Shown: piece after piece, positions 46,634 to 56,053 of the stretch
Layout of the letters: the number at the start of each line of letters is the position of its first letter
How positions within the stretch are numbered: position 1 is the stretch's first letter
Source: Dictyobacter kobayashii
Lineage (GTDB): Bacteria > Chloroflexota > Ktedonobacteria > Ktedonobacterales > Ktedonobacteraceae
Assembly (NCBI RefSeq): GCF_003967555.1
Contig: NZ_BIFS01000001.1
Coordinates: 4,340,001-4,404,000, forward strand
Length of the DNA: 64,000 nucleotides
Direction: 5' to 3'
The notes under the pieces: generated by a model
The model's database searches: none
The model's input: only the letters and a program-made list of their open reading frames with translations
Told to the model about the DNA's origin: nothing
Made by a program: the position numbers and the translations under genes

Positions 46634-48070
46634 TCAATCAATAGGATGTCCATGAGATGATGTTGTGAGCTGTGCTTCCTCATCATTCGTGAGCTGTCCG
46701 ACCTGTGGTTTTATGGTCATAGGATATTTCCGCTCATAATAAACGCCCCATATGCAGAAAATCAGTATACTGGCTGATAACAGGTACAGAACACGATCGA
46801 TGTGCAAGGTATCTGCCAGCGCGCCAATCGACAGGATAATAGGAATAGAGCACGCATTATAAAGGACGAGCTGTAAGGCCAGGACGCGCCCCTTGATCCA
46901 GTCTGGTGTTAGCTCCTGCATTGCTGTCTGGGCTGGAATGTTTACAAAGTCGAGTGCGATACCCGCCACAAACATGCAGCCAGCCATGGCGACAAGTAGC
47001 CAGGGATCGGTATTCCAGCTTTTGGGTTCCAACCAGCGCGCAATAATAGTTGAGACTGGTAAGAGCAGGGTAGCTATGGTCAGGCCAATATTGCCGATCA
47101 AAATGGTCCGTAGTTTGCCCAGTCGGCGCGAGATCCTGGGCATAAAAATGGAGCCAAGGACTAAGCCGATGCCGGCTGGTGCAAAGACCAGGGCCATCAA
47201 ATTAGCATTCAGTTTGAGCAGATCGGTTACAATTGGCGTCGCGATCTGTCCAATTACCAGGATGAGTACACCCACAAATGAGAGCTGGATTACAGCTAAC
47301 AAGAGTGCATTTCTTTTACGGATAAAGTTCCAGCCCTGTTGCATCTCGTTTTTAATGTTGTGCATGATCCCCAGAGTTTGCACTGCTAGATCCGGGGTAC
47401 TCTCGGCTTGTGGCTCCTCTCTCTGGGCGAAGCCAGATTGTGGAATCGACACGATCAATGCGGCGCAGATTAGATAGAGGACTGCGATAATTGCGTAGAG
47501 TTGGATGAATGCATCAATCGGGATGTTGAACAATCTGAAGGTAGGCAATAAACTGATGGCAATCGGGGCCAGCAAGACATAGCCGATAGCCTGTGAGAGC
47601 ATGAACGTGATGTTAAATAGTGAGAGCGCTGGCATTAGCTCATCTTCATCGACCAGCATGGGAATCGCTGAGCCCTCGGCGGGCGTGAAAAACTGGCCGA
47701 TGGCTGAAATAACAAATGTTAATAGATAAATGGGAATGAGTACGCTGCTGCGGTTAGCCAGCAGGATACAGGCAAACACAATGGTGGCGATTGCCCGTAA
47801 ACAGTTGCTTGCCCAGAGGACGCGACGTTTGTTCATGCGATCCACAAAGACCCCGGCTGGTGCCCCAAAGAGTACCGCCGGTACGCTAAAGCAGATAATC
47901 GCGAGGCCGATCATAGTGGTTGAATGAACAATGCTATTGATCAACATAATCAAGGCGTAGTTAGTTGCGTTGAGAATGGTCATGGAGATAAGCTGAGCAA
48001 GCCAGAGGCGTAGGAAGTTTCTCTTTTTGAAAAGAGTGAGAAAACCTTTATTCGGTTGGGCTATTGCCAT
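46634..48070 (-). CDS. MFS transporter
   Basis: About 478 residues from the ATG at 48070 (MAIAQPNKGFLTLFKKRNFLRLWLAQ); AAGGA precedes it. A longer frame to 48139 lacks signals. Twelve hydrophobic segments, with the loop 2-3 motif GAPAGVFVDRMNKRRV, place it in the MFS-3/enterobactin-exporter-like group. The central loop between helices 6 and 7 is charged (QREEPQAESTPDLAV). Probably a drug or metabolite exporter; substrate unknown. Confidence 0.93.
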   Translation of the reverse strand: MAIAQPNKGFLTLFKKRNFLRLWLAQLISMTILNATNYALIMLINSIVHSTTMIGLAIICFSVPAVLFGAPAGVFVDRMNKRRVLWASNCLRAIATIVFACILLANRSSVLIPIYLLTFVISAIGQFFTPAEGSAIPMLVDEDELMPALSLFNITFMLSQAIGYVLLAPIAISLLPTFRLFNIPIDAFIQLYAIIAVLYLICAALIVSIPQSGFAQREEPQAESTPDLAVQTLGIMHNIKNEMQQGWNFIRKRNALLLAVIQLSFVGVLILVIGQIATPIVTDLLKLNANLMALVFAPAGIGLVLGSIFMPRISRRLGKLRTILIGNIGLTIATLLLPVSTIIARWLEPKSWNTDPWLLVAMAGCMFVAGIALDFVNIPAQTAMQELTPDWIKGRVLALQLVLYNACSIPIILSIGALADTLHIDRVLYLLSASILIFCIWGVYYERKYPMTIKPQVGQLTNDEEAQLTTSSHGHPID

Positions 48071-48184
48071 TATGCCATATCCTTGTACATCATACGAAAT
48101 AATTCCTTCTATAACGCTGAGTATACAGGGATTTGGCAAGGAGATGCAAGTGGCGCTGTCAAATCGTGTTGTTTGCGTTGATAG

Positions 48185-48409
48185 TTATTCTTCATCAAAT
48201 GGATCTGTTTCAGCTTGTGGGAGTCGGGGCAGCACCTGTTTGACGCGGCGTTCTACCTCTGAGCGCGGCAAGAGGATGCGCCGACCGCATTTTTCGCAGC
48301 GAAGCCCGATATCAGCCCCTAAGCGTACAACTTCCCAATCAAAGTTACCGCAGGGATGTTTTTTGCGCAGCCGGAGCCGATCCCCGATTTCAAATTGCAT
48401 TGGTTGCAT
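48185..48409 (-). CDS. DUF951 protein
   Basis: 74 residues. MQFEIGDRLRLRKKHPCGNFDWEVVRLGADIGLRCEKCGRRILLPRSEVERRVK matches DUF951 with two Cys pairs (HPCG and CEKCGR) that suggest a zinc site and an OB-like fold. GAAGG lies 10 bases before the ATG. It begins six bases after nadD, so the two are co-transcribed. Function unknown, RNA or DNA binding suspected. Confidence 0.9.
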   Translation of the reverse strand: MQPMQFEIGDRLRLRKKHPCGNFDWEVVRLGADIGLRCEKCGRRILLPRSEVERRVKQVLPRLPQAETDPFDEE

Positions 48410-48415
48410 GAATAT

Positions 48416-49048
48416 TTAGCCTTCTATATGGTATCGATAGAGGTTGTGGGCCTGGATGTATGCTTCAACCGCTTCTGGTGTCTGGTATTTGATGGGTCTG
48501 TCTTCAGCGATGCGGCGGCGCAGCTCGGTCGATGAGATATCCAATTGTGGAACCTCAATCAGGCACATCTTTTGTAGCAAGCCGGGCAAGCGAGCCTCTA
48601 ATTGTTGATTATATGCCTCATTATCTTCATATCCCGGACGGTGTACTACAACCAGTCGATTCAACTGCTCAAGGATCTCTGCGGGCTTATACCAGGTTGG
48701 AAAGTCTTCCAGACTATCCCAGCCAATTACAAAGCAGAGCTCCACATCTTGTCCCCACTGTTCTTTAAGTAAGCGTAGCGTATCCACCAGGTAGGAAGGG
48801 CCTGGACGATCGATCTCGATGCGTGAGATGCTGAAATGAGGATTTGAGGCCACCGCCAATTCAACCATAGCCAGCCTGTCCTGTACAGGTGCCGTGGTAC
48901 GTTTAGCTTTATGGGGAGGTTCGCCGGCGGGAATAAAAACCATCTCCGTTAGATTGAGAGCGTAGCGCACCTCTTCCGCCACAATCAAATGTGCATGGTG
49001 AATCGGGTCAAATGTTCCCCCCATTAAACCAATCGATCGCATCTTCAC
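48416..49048 (-). CDS. nadD: Nicotinate-nucleotide adenylyltransferase
   Basis: Joins nicotinate mononucleotide and ATP to make deamido-NAD. 210 residues. GLMGGTFDPIHHAHLIVAEE contains the GxFDPxHxGH-type motif; IPAGEPPHK follows. C-terminal ISSTELRRRIAEDRPIKYQTPEAVEAYI is the ISSTxIR signature. Length and motifs are normal. It precedes the DUF951 gene and follows the MscS gene, all on the minus strand. Confidence 0.96.
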   Translation of the reverse strand: MKMRSIGLMGGTFDPIHHAHLIVAEEVRYALNLTEMVFIPAGEPPHKAKRTTAPVQDRLAMVELAVASNPHFSISRIEIDRPGPSYLVDTLRLLKEQWGQDVELCFVIGWDSLEDFPTWYKPAEILEQLNRLVVVHRPGYEDNEAYNQQLEARLPGLLQKMCLIEVPQLDISSTELRRRIAEDRPIKYQTPEAVEAYIQAHNLYRYHIEG

Positions 49049-49127
49049 TGATAGCTACACTCCCTTATGCTAACGCCAATTTCTTCTTCCCCGGATTTTA
49101 TCATACAGGCAACATTTAGGATAGATC

Positions 49128-50210
49128 TTAGATCGGTTCCTTGACGCTAATATCGGCATTGGGAAAGAGATTGTGCAATTCATAAACAACTGTTGAGATA
49201 TCAATGATCTGACCGGTGGCAACCCAGAAGCGTATCTGCAACGAGACCTTGCCCTCCTCATAGCTATTGACCATCACGGCTGGATCTGGTTTGGTCATTA
49301 CCTCATGATATTCTTTGAGCAGCATAAGAATTTTACTGCTGGTTTCATCGCGATCGAAATCTTCTTGTGGCATGGTCAGCAGCAGTAATGAGCGCCGCTC
49401 GCCAAAGTGGGTATTATTGATTACAGCATTACTGAAGATAAAAAGATTAGGTACGCTGACCTCTTCACCGCTGGTCAGGCGTAAGCGTGTTGCGCGTAAT
49501 TGAATATCCTCTACTTTTCCGACGTAGGTAATCATACCGGAAGTGATATTGATTTGATCTCCAATATAGAAAGGCCGCTCCACCAGAATATAAAATCCGG
49601 CCACCAGATTCTTCAGGATATCCTGGAATGCCACCGTAATGGTAACTGTAAAGGCACTTAAGACAGCTACCGGAATACCGATAGGCACATTCCAGACCGA
49701 GAGGATAAAGAAGCCAGTGATTGAGAGGATAATGATATAGAGAACGCGCGCAAAGAAGGTGCGCATATTGATGTCGACGCGACTGGTCCCCAGGCTGCGT
49801 ACCATCATGGCACGTACAGTTCTCGCCACGCCATTACCCAGCACCAGGATTAGTACCGTTTCGATCAAGCTCCAGGAAACAGGGATCGCTGCCTGTGGAT
49901 TCTTAAAGACATTCTCGGTCAGGGTGGTAATGATGAACGAGGCATTAAAGATTGCCAGCGCGCCTATAACGCCGAGTAGCGTAGGTATAATAATGACGAG
50001 TGCGCCCAGCGTCTGGATGATCCAGTTGTCCAGCACGGTCTTATGCAAGCGGCGAACAAGCAAACGGCGGAGTAAAAGCCCTAATCCTAATGCCGCGATA
50101 ATAGTGGCACTACCAATGGCTATCTGTATGGCAAAACCCATTGTTTGTGCCGTGCCAGGAGCTATTGCAATATTATTTAGTATAAACATCATACACAACA
50201 CGAAAACCAA
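49128..50210 (-). CDS. MscS-family mechanosensitive channel
   Basis: 360 residues. Five or so hydrophobic segments in the first 195 residues lead to the pore-lining region (VTITVAFQDILKNLVAGFYILVERPFYIGDQINI), the beta domain (LRATRLRLTSGEEVSVPNLFIFSNAVINN) and the alpha-beta C-terminal domain. These are signatures of MscS, which releases solutes on hypo-osmotic shock. Starts around 50210; an in-frame Met at residue 24 is an alternative. Divergent from the unknown membrane protein gene. Confidence 0.92.
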   Translation of the reverse strand: MVFVLCMMFILNNIAIAPGTAQTMGFAIQIAIGSATIIAALGLGLLLRRLLVRRLHKTVLDNWIIQTLGALVIIIPTLLGVIGALAIFNASFIITTLTENVFKNPQAAIPVSWSLIETVLILVLGNGVARTVRAMMVRSLGTSRVDINMRTFFARVLYIIILSITGFFILSVWNVPIGIPVAVLSAFTVTITVAFQDILKNLVAGFYILVERPFYIGDQINITSGMITYVGKVEDIQLRATRLRLTSGEEVSVPNLFIFSNAVINNTHFGERRSLLLLTMPQEDFDRDETSSKILMLLKEYHEVMTKPDPAVMVNSYEEGKVSLQIRFWVATGQIIDISTVVYELHNLFPNADISVKEPI

Positions 50211-50493
50211 CCCTCTAATTTTTACAGAAATATGAGCTCAATAACCCGTCTTTGGCCGCATTATATCATACAAACTTTTTGTTGGTCCCCAGGGGTGCGT
50301 TTAGTACTGACTACCAAAAATACCTGTGCTGATGTACCCGCCAGATAGTACTCTATTGCCGGTTCCTGGAATGCACTGCTAATCCCTTTTACGGTCAGAT
50401 TTCACTGCTAAAAGTTATCTTCCAATGAGCCGTCAGGTTGGTTCGGTACAATAGAGAGCAAGGGCTATATTTAATCCATGGGGGAAGGTAGGG
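50211..50493. other. Divergent intergenic region, about 280 bp
   Basis: Between the MscS gene (minus) and the unknown membrane protein (plus). I see no gene and no clear promoter pair. Confidence 0.4.
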
Positions 50494-51081
50494 ATGATGG
50501 CAAGAGAGAAGGTCGATGAAATTACGCTACATTTGAATTCTATTCATGAGCTGTTTACGGTGCCTCAACCCGATCCCTTTGTGGAGAACGTGCATTTTAT
50601 GCCGGCTATTGAGATTATTAAAAGCAAATGTGAGCTACCTGGATTCTTGAAGCACACGCGCACACGTGTCACCATCTTTTTGCCAGCGCCCCATATTGAG
50701 CCGAACCTGGAGCAGAAGACGCATGAGGCGATACACCGCTATTGCACCTTCCAGATCTGGCAAACTAATAATTCAGTTGCTATTCTGAAGCAGGATGCCT
50801 TGCGGGCTTTGATTATTGGTATCTTGTTTCTGGCCGGCGGGTTGTTCCTACTCAACAATGTCAATGTTCTCCCGGCCTTTCTCAGCACGTTTTTGAGTGA
50901 TGGCTTTAATGTGGCTTTCTGGGTCATTCTGTGGCGCCCGGTCGATTTTTTTCTATTCGATTTGTCGGCTTTCTGGCGCGAGGGGCGTGTGTACAAGCAG
51001 ATCATGCGGGCCGAGTTTGTTATTCGGCCCGAGGAGCAGCAGCGCGAACATGCCGGGATAACTATCCCCGGGGTGAGCTAG
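50494..51081 (+). CDS. Unknown two-helix membrane protein
   Basis: 195 residues, function not recognised. A soluble N-terminal part (about 1-105, EITLHLNSIHELFTVPQPDP, RTRVTIFLPAP) is followed by two hydrophobic segments (about 107-125 and 133-155) and a charged C-terminus ending in IPGVS. GGGAAGG lies upstream of the ATG. It is convergent with the gluQ gene, the stop codons being only three bases apart. A family resembling it may be common in Chloroflexota, but I cannot confirm that from sequence alone. Confidence 0.8.
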   Translation: MMAREKVDEITLHLNSIHELFTVPQPDPFVENVHFMPAIEIIKSKCELPGFLKHTRTRVTIFLPAPHIEPNLEQKTHEAIHRYCTFQIWQTNNSVAILKQDALRALIIGILFLAGGLFLLNNVNVLPAFLSTFLSDGFNVAFWVILWRPVDFFLFDLSAFWREGRVYKQIMRAEFVIRPEEQQREHAGITIPGVS

Positions 51082-51084
51082 CCA

Positions 51085-52058
51085 TTATGGGCAGGCGTTG
51101 CTCCGCAGGCGCTGACATAAAACTGTAAGGGATTGCTGGCTATAGTACGTGGCCAGTTCCTGGGCGCTAATTGGTGTCTGTTCAGCAAGCAGCCCACAAC
51201 TATGAGCCATGCGACCAATAATCTCTTCCGCTGTATAGTTAGCCGCGCGTACAGGGCCCAGTCCCTCGCTTTGAATGCGTTTAGAGAGCTTCTGCCCCTG
51301 CTCGTTGCGAATGAGTGGGGCATGGGCAAAGCCAGGAATAGGGAAGTTGAGTAGCTCAAAGAGGACGATCTGGCGCGCAGTTGAGGAGAGCAGGTCGGCC
51401 CGCGCACAATCTGATTGATTTGCATCAAGGCATCATCTACCACGACGGCGAACTGGTAAGCTATGATGCCATCGGCGCGGCGCAGGATAAAGTCACCAAC
51501 CGCCTGTTGTACCTGTTGTTGCTGTGAACCCAGGAGCAGATCGGTAAAGGCGATGTTTTGCTCATCGGGCACGCGCAGGCGTAGTGAGGGGTGTCGTCCC
51601 TGGCGTTCATGCTGGCGGCGCTGGCGGTCAGTTAACTGTCGGCAGGTGCCAGGATAGCGTGCACCTCCATCGATACCTGGCGGAAAGTGGGCGGCAGCCT
51701 GTTGGATTTCGGCCCGGCTACAATAGCAGGGATAGACAAGCCCGGCGGATTGTAGCTGTTGGAGATAGTTTTGATAAATTTCCACGCGCTCACTCTGGAT
51801 ATAAGGAGCATAGGGACCACCCTCCGGTCCCTCATCCCAGTCCAGCCCCAGCCATTGCAGATCCTGGATCATCTGTTCCGTGGCATGTGGCTTCATGCGC
51901 GGCTGATCCAGGTCTTCAATGCGTAATATAAATTGTCCCGAGGCGCAGCGGGCGAATAGCCAGGCCAGTAGCGCGGTACGCAGGTTACCCATGTGTAGCG
52001 CGCCGGTAGGACTGGGCGCATAGCGGCCTCGCAGTGTGGGCGTTAGCGTATGTGACAT
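51085..52058 (-). pseudogene. gluQ: Glutamyl-Q tRNA(Asp) synthetase-like protein, frameshifted
   Basis: GluQ-RS adds glutamate to queuosine of tRNA-Asp. N-terminal RYAPSPTGALHMGNLRTALLAW (HMGN as HIGH), zinc motif VYPCYCSR with YPGTC, and ALMQINQIVRG match GluQ-RS, and no anticodon-binding domain is present. Frame is lost at 51399-51401, where three G (minus strand) should be four. Adding one base gives VRGADLLSSTARQIVLFELLN, GQKLSKR and a stop at 51085 (about 324 residues). As written, the frame runs on to 51078 without the KLSKR loop. It overlaps maf by 16 bases. Confidence 0.85.
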
Positions 52059-52705
52059 TGCTCCGACCAGGGACAGGCCGTATCGCTACAGCCGGAATTG
52101 GCGGGGTGGACATCAAATTTGGCCAGCAGGCGTACGAGCGTGCACAGTGGTAGACCTACCACATTATAGTAGCAGCCATCAATGCTCTCGGTAGGTTGGA
52201 AACTGGCACTTTGAATGCCATAGGCGCCCGCCTTATCCATTGGATCTCCAGTGGCAATGTAGGCGTCGATCTCCTCATCGGTATAGGGGCGCATCAAGAC
52301 AGGGGTGCTACAGCTCTCGCCGTGCATCTGCAGTTGGCCAGCGACCATCGTACTGACCACAATACCAGTGACGACGCGGTGCCAGCGTCCACGTAGCGAG
52401 CGTAGCAAACTGCGGGCATGTTCGGTGTCGCGTGGTTTCCCCAACTCCTGATCATCCAGTATCACCGTCGTATCGGCCGTGATTACCAGGTGATTGGCGG
52501 TCTCTGGTCGGGAGAACATCATCAGTGCCTTATAGGCAGCGGTCCATTCACCCAATCCATCTACCGATCCCTGATAATGGGCCTGGGCGGCATCTTCATC
52601 GCCAGGAGCGACACTGACCGTATAAGGGAGTCCAAGGGTGGCAAGAATCTGCCTCCGCCGAGGAGAGGCAGAGGCAAGTAACAAGGGCAACTGTGTTGTC
52701 GTCAT
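52043..52705 (-). CDS. maf: Maf family nucleotide pyrophosphatase
   Basis: Hydrolyses non-canonical or excess nucleoside triphosphates and is linked to septum inhibition. 220 residues from the ATG at 52705, which overlaps the methyltransferase stop (ATGA); a frame to 52810 lies inside that gene and is rejected. LLASASPRRRQIL, VITADTTVILDDQELGKP and the QSASFQ region are the family signature. The C-terminal tail (DVHPANSGCSDTACPWSEQ) is polar and Cys-rich. gluQ overlaps its end. Confidence 0.94.
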   Translation of the reverse strand: MTTTQLPLLLASASPRRRQILATLGLPYTVSVAPGDEDAAQAHYQGSVDGLGEWTAAYKALMMFSRPETANHLVITADTTVILDDQELGKPRDTEHARSLLRSLRGRWHRVVTGIVVSTMVAGQLQMHGESCSTPVLMRPYTDEEIDAYIATGDPMDKAGAYGIQSASFQPTESIDGCYYNVVGLPLCTLVRLLAKFDVHPANSGCSDTACPWSEQCHIR

Positions 52706-54006
52706 AAAGTTGTACGCTCCAATACGGCTACATTTTCGATGTGCGCGGTCTGTGGGAACATATCCAGCGGCTGGACTGAGCGCAGTCGATAGGCCTGGCT
52801 CACATTGCACAATATATTGAGATCGCGCGCCAGGGTTGATGGATCGCAGGAGACATATATGATGCGTGCCACGGGATTCTGGATCAAGGCATCCAGGACA
52901 ATCGATTGGCAGCCAGCGCGCGGTGGATCAATGACGAAGCCATCGATCTGTGACGAGAGGCCGGGCAACATATCTTCAACCTTGCCTTTGATAATCTCGA
53001 CATGTTCAACGTCGCGCATATTCCATTGCGCATCTTTAATCGCGCTGGCGGACTCCTCAATGGCAATGACTTTACCGACATGAGGTGCCAGCAGGGCTGC
53101 GAATGTCCCCACTCCACAATACGCGTCTACAACGGTCATCTGGCTAACCTTCTCGGCTGGCTGATCGGCCAGCAAGCCATCCAGCACCATCTGAGCCATC
53201 TTCTCGGCCTGCGCGGTATTGGTCTGGAAGAATGAACTGGGCCGGATGCGGAAGGTTTGTCCTCCCAACACCTCTTCCATGGTTTCTTCCTGGACGACGA
53301 TACTTTTTTCTGCCAGTTGCCGGGTGACCTCTTCGTTCTGCGCTGGCTGGATGAGCATCTGATTGTTGGCAGTGGCACAACGGATCAATACCTGTGGGCG
53401 CGGATTAATATGCTGGTTAACCACACTCAGGGCTCGATTGATCTTTTCATGGGCAATCGGACATTCCGCGAGAGGGAGGACCCAATGTGAACCTCGCGCA
53501 GTCAGGCCTGGCTGACCTTCACGATTTACTGAGAAACGCATATGGTTGCGATAGTGCCAGGGATTGTCACAGGCCACGGTGTCCAGCAGTGGCGGATCAG
53601 CGAAATGGCCAACCTCCTGTAGCAATTGGCGCACAACATCGCGCTTCCATGCCAGCTGAGCCGGGTAATTCATGTGTTGCAACTGGCAGCCACCGCAGGT
53701 ACCAAAGACCGGGCACGGTGCCTGGATACGTAAAGGAGAGGTCTCATGAAGCTCAGTAATCCACACCCGTGGTGGTCGTTGTTTCCAGTGGCGGCGTTTC
53801 CGTCCAGGCCTTGGAGTGGGAGGCGCCTCAACCGCGATGGTTACACGCTCACCGGGAAGCCCCGCCGGGACTTGAAGCAGGTGAGTATGTACCTCACCTG
53901 CTTCATTCTGCTCACTAATGGTGGCCGTGGCGTGCCCGGCGCTCGAGAGCGGGCCTAGCTCGACGGTATGATAAGTAATCGTACGTTCTTCTTGTATCTG
54001 TGTCAT
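52702..54006 (-). CDS. 23S rRNA (uracil-C5)-methyltransferase RumA/RlmD-like
   Basis: 434 residues. Methylates uracil C5 in rRNA, or tRNA in the TrmFO-independent TrmA form. The Fe-S cluster loop CPVFGTCGGCQLQHMNY holds four Cys in RumA spacing. The S-adenosylmethionine site is VVDAYCGVGTFAALLAP, the catalytic Cys lies in YVSCDPSTLARD, and IDPPRAGC is present. The N-terminal 60 residues form an atypical TRAM-like region. It is coupled by ATGA overlaps to the TPR gene upstream and to maf downstream. RumA versus TrmA function cannot be settled from sequence alone. Confidence 0.9.
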   Translation of the reverse strand: MTQIQEERTITYHTVELGPLSSAGHATATISEQNEAGEVHTHLLQVPAGLPGERVTIAVEAPPTPRPGRKRRHWKQRPPRVWITELHETSPLRIQAPCPVFGTCGGCQLQHMNYPAQLAWKRDVVRQLLQEVGHFADPPLLDTVACDNPWHYRNHMRFSVNREGQPGLTARGSHWVLPLAECPIAHEKINRALSVVNQHINPRPQVLIRCATANNQMLIQPAQNEEVTRQLAEKSIVVQEETMEEVLGGQTFRIRPSSFFQTNTAQAEKMAQMVLDGLLADQPAEKVSQMTVVDAYCGVGTFAALLAPHVGKVIAIEESASAIKDAQWNMRDVEHVEIIKGKVEDMLPGLSSQIDGFVIDPPRAGCQSIVLDALIQNPVARIIYVSCDPSTLARDLNILCNVSQAYRLRSVQPLDMFPQTAHIENVAVLERTTL

Positions 54007-56012
54007 CTTTTCTTTGCTTTGTTATGTTTGGATTTGTTCTGGCCGCGTGGTCCGCGTTGCTGTTTGTACTCTGCATTGTAGCGCTGGCGAGCCTCTTGTA
54101 CAAACTCATCATCACTATCCAGGTCTTCACCCTTTGAGAGATACCTATCCGCACTACGGAAGTCGCCACTTTGCATATAGATCAGTGCAATTGTAGCATA
54201 CATGTCTGCGGCCTCGGGATTGTTATCCAGACCTTCACGCGCGACCTCCAGGGCTTTTTTGACATCCTCCTGAAGCAGGTGAATGCTAGCCAATTCGGTG
54301 TAGGCCTCGGTTAGCTCTGGCGAGAGCTTGATACTTTGTCGCAGCGCTTCACTGGCCTCTTTAAGGTGATTCAATTGGTGCTGGAGATAGCCAATGCGGT
54401 ACCAGACCTGAGGATCATCGGGCGTCAGGTGGGCGAGATCCTGGAAATGGTGCAGAGCCATTTCAGTATCTTCCCGTTGCATCGCAATTTCTGCCAATCC
54501 CATCGCAATATCAACGGAATGCTCCTGTGTCAGCGGGCCCTTCTGAGCCTTACGCAGATGTGACTCGGCCTCTTCCAGGTTTTCTTCATGCTGGATCAGT
54601 ATCGTGGCCAGCAGGATATGATTTTCCGGACTATCCTCAACCTTTAAGGCTTCGCGAATGGTTGGCTCAACCATGTTATCGAAGCGTTCCTCTTCCTCAT
54701 GATCATCATTATTATGGAATTTAGATGCCAGCGCATGATAGCTGTAGGCAAGGTTGCGTAAAGCTGAGCCGCGCTCGGATGGTATATGTTCGGCCAACTG
54801 CTGAGCATAATATGCCGCCCGCTCAGCATCTACAATTCCTCCCGCCAGATTAAACGCATCGTTATAGAGCGCTACACCTTGCTGTGGATTTTTAGCAATG
54901 AGTGCATCATAGTGGTGGAGTAGTTGAGTGCCAAGGCGAATGATCGAATTCATATGATCGAGTGCATCAGCGAAGAGCTCCATCTCCTCGTCGTCCTCAT
55001 CCTCCTCATCCTCATCCTCCTCATCTTCCTCATCTTCGTCCTCTAGTTCCTCATCCTCCTCATCTTCTTCGATCTCATCTACATCTGCTTCAATCTCTTC
55101 GCTCTCTTCTTCGATCTGGTTATTAATCTCTTCAATGCGCTGCTGGATCTCGGCCTCGCTCAACTCACTTATGCGGGTTGCCTCATTGGTCAGATCGTGT
55201 ACGCGCCATTCCTCGTCTTCAAAGACGACGGTATAGCGCATCCAGAACCAGCCGCGACCAGTCTCTTTAAAGGTAATGGTGGGCTGTGGACATTCTGGTA
55301 TCGTAAGGGTGGGTTGCGTGGTAAGTCTGATCGACCAGCCCACATCGACCTGTGCTATATCTGGTCCCAGTTCCTCGGCAACTGGCTGGATGAAGGATAC
55401 CTGTAGATCATGTGGCTGTACCTTCTTGGCCCAGGTCTGGCGGCGCGCTATCCAATTTTCTTGTGAGAGCCCTTCGCGTAAAGGACTTTCTTCAGAGAGA
55501 TAGGTGAAGGCTTCCTCATAGTTCTGGTTGCCCCATTCTTGTAGAAATTCAGCGACCATATCCAGGTGTTCTGGTACCCCCATCAACCCTTCTGCCTGTC
55601 CGAAGAGAGATTGCAATTCGGAGAGGAACGGATCTTCCTCGCCCTTATCGCTCTGGGTAAAGCTCTCAATTGTTTCGGTTAAGCTTGGGCCAGCGGGTAT
55701 CGTCCATTTAGCATAAATGTCGTCACCTTCCAATTGAATGAGGCGACGGCGAGCTTCTTTGCGGATCTCTTTATTCTCACTTAAAGTGTTTATGGCCTGA
55801 ATGATATCCGCCGCTTCCCTGGTTTTCTGTTTGGCCAAGTCCTTGAGGAACGCGACCTGCGCTTCCTTGGGCTGGCTATTAATGGGTTCCAGTGCCGCTT
55901 TGGCGCCAGCAAGGTTATCGCTCTCGTTTAAAGCTTGCGCTATCTGCTGATATTGTTTTAAGAGTGCCGCTTCAGACTGCGACACTATCTTCTTGTCTTC
56001 CTGGTCTGCCAT
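54003..56012 (-). CDS. TPR protein with acidic linker, paralogue of the IS-disrupted gene
   Basis: 669 residues. The N-terminal 110 residues (AALLKQYQQIAQALNESD, EAADIIQAINTLSENKEIRKEARRRLIQL) align by eye with the neighbouring gene. A middle domain (about 140-290) resembles a YchJ-like or DUF-type region. A very acidic stretch of Glu/Asp (about 310-350) follows, then a C-terminal block of TPRs (about 480-650, LKEASEALRQSIKLSPELTEAYTELASIHLLQED). A Lys/Arg/Asn-rich tail ends QNKSKHNKAKKR. Cytosolic, protein-protein scaffold likely. AGGAAAGGACAG precedes the ATG. Coupled to the methyltransferase gene. Confidence 0.85.
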   Translation of the reverse strand: MADQEDKKIVSQSEAALLKQYQQIAQALNESDNLAGAKAALEPINSQPKEAQVAFLKDLAKQKTREAADIIQAINTLSENKEIRKEARRRLIQLEGDDIYAKWTIPAGPSLTETIESFTQSDKGEEDPFLSELQSLFGQAEGLMGVPEHLDMVAEFLQEWGNQNYEEAFTYLSEESPLREGLSQENWIARRQTWAKKVQPHDLQVSFIQPVAEELGPDIAQVDVGWSIRLTTQPTLTIPECPQPTITFKETGRGWFWMRYTVVFEDEEWRVHDLTNEATRISELSEAEIQQRIEEINNQIEEESEEIEADVDEIEEDEEDEELEDEDEEDEEDEDEEDEDDEEMELFADALDHMNSIIRLGTQLLHHYDALIAKNPQQGVALYNDAFNLAGGIVDAERAAYYAQQLAEHIPSERGSALRNLAYSYHALASKFHNNDDHEEEERFDNMVEPTIREALKVEDSPENHILLATILIQHEENLEEAESHLRKAQKGPLTQEHSVDIAMGLAEIAMQREDTEMALHHFQDLAHLTPDDPQVWYRIGYLQHQLNHLKEASEALRQSIKLSPELTEAYTELASIHLLQEDVKKALEVAREGLDNNPEAADMYATIALIYMQSGDFRSADRYLSKGEDLDSDDEFVQEARQRYNAEYKQQRGPRGQNKSKHNKAKKR

Positions 56013-56053
56013 AATAATTACTGTCCTTTCCTTATTCCTGATCAGGAATAACC

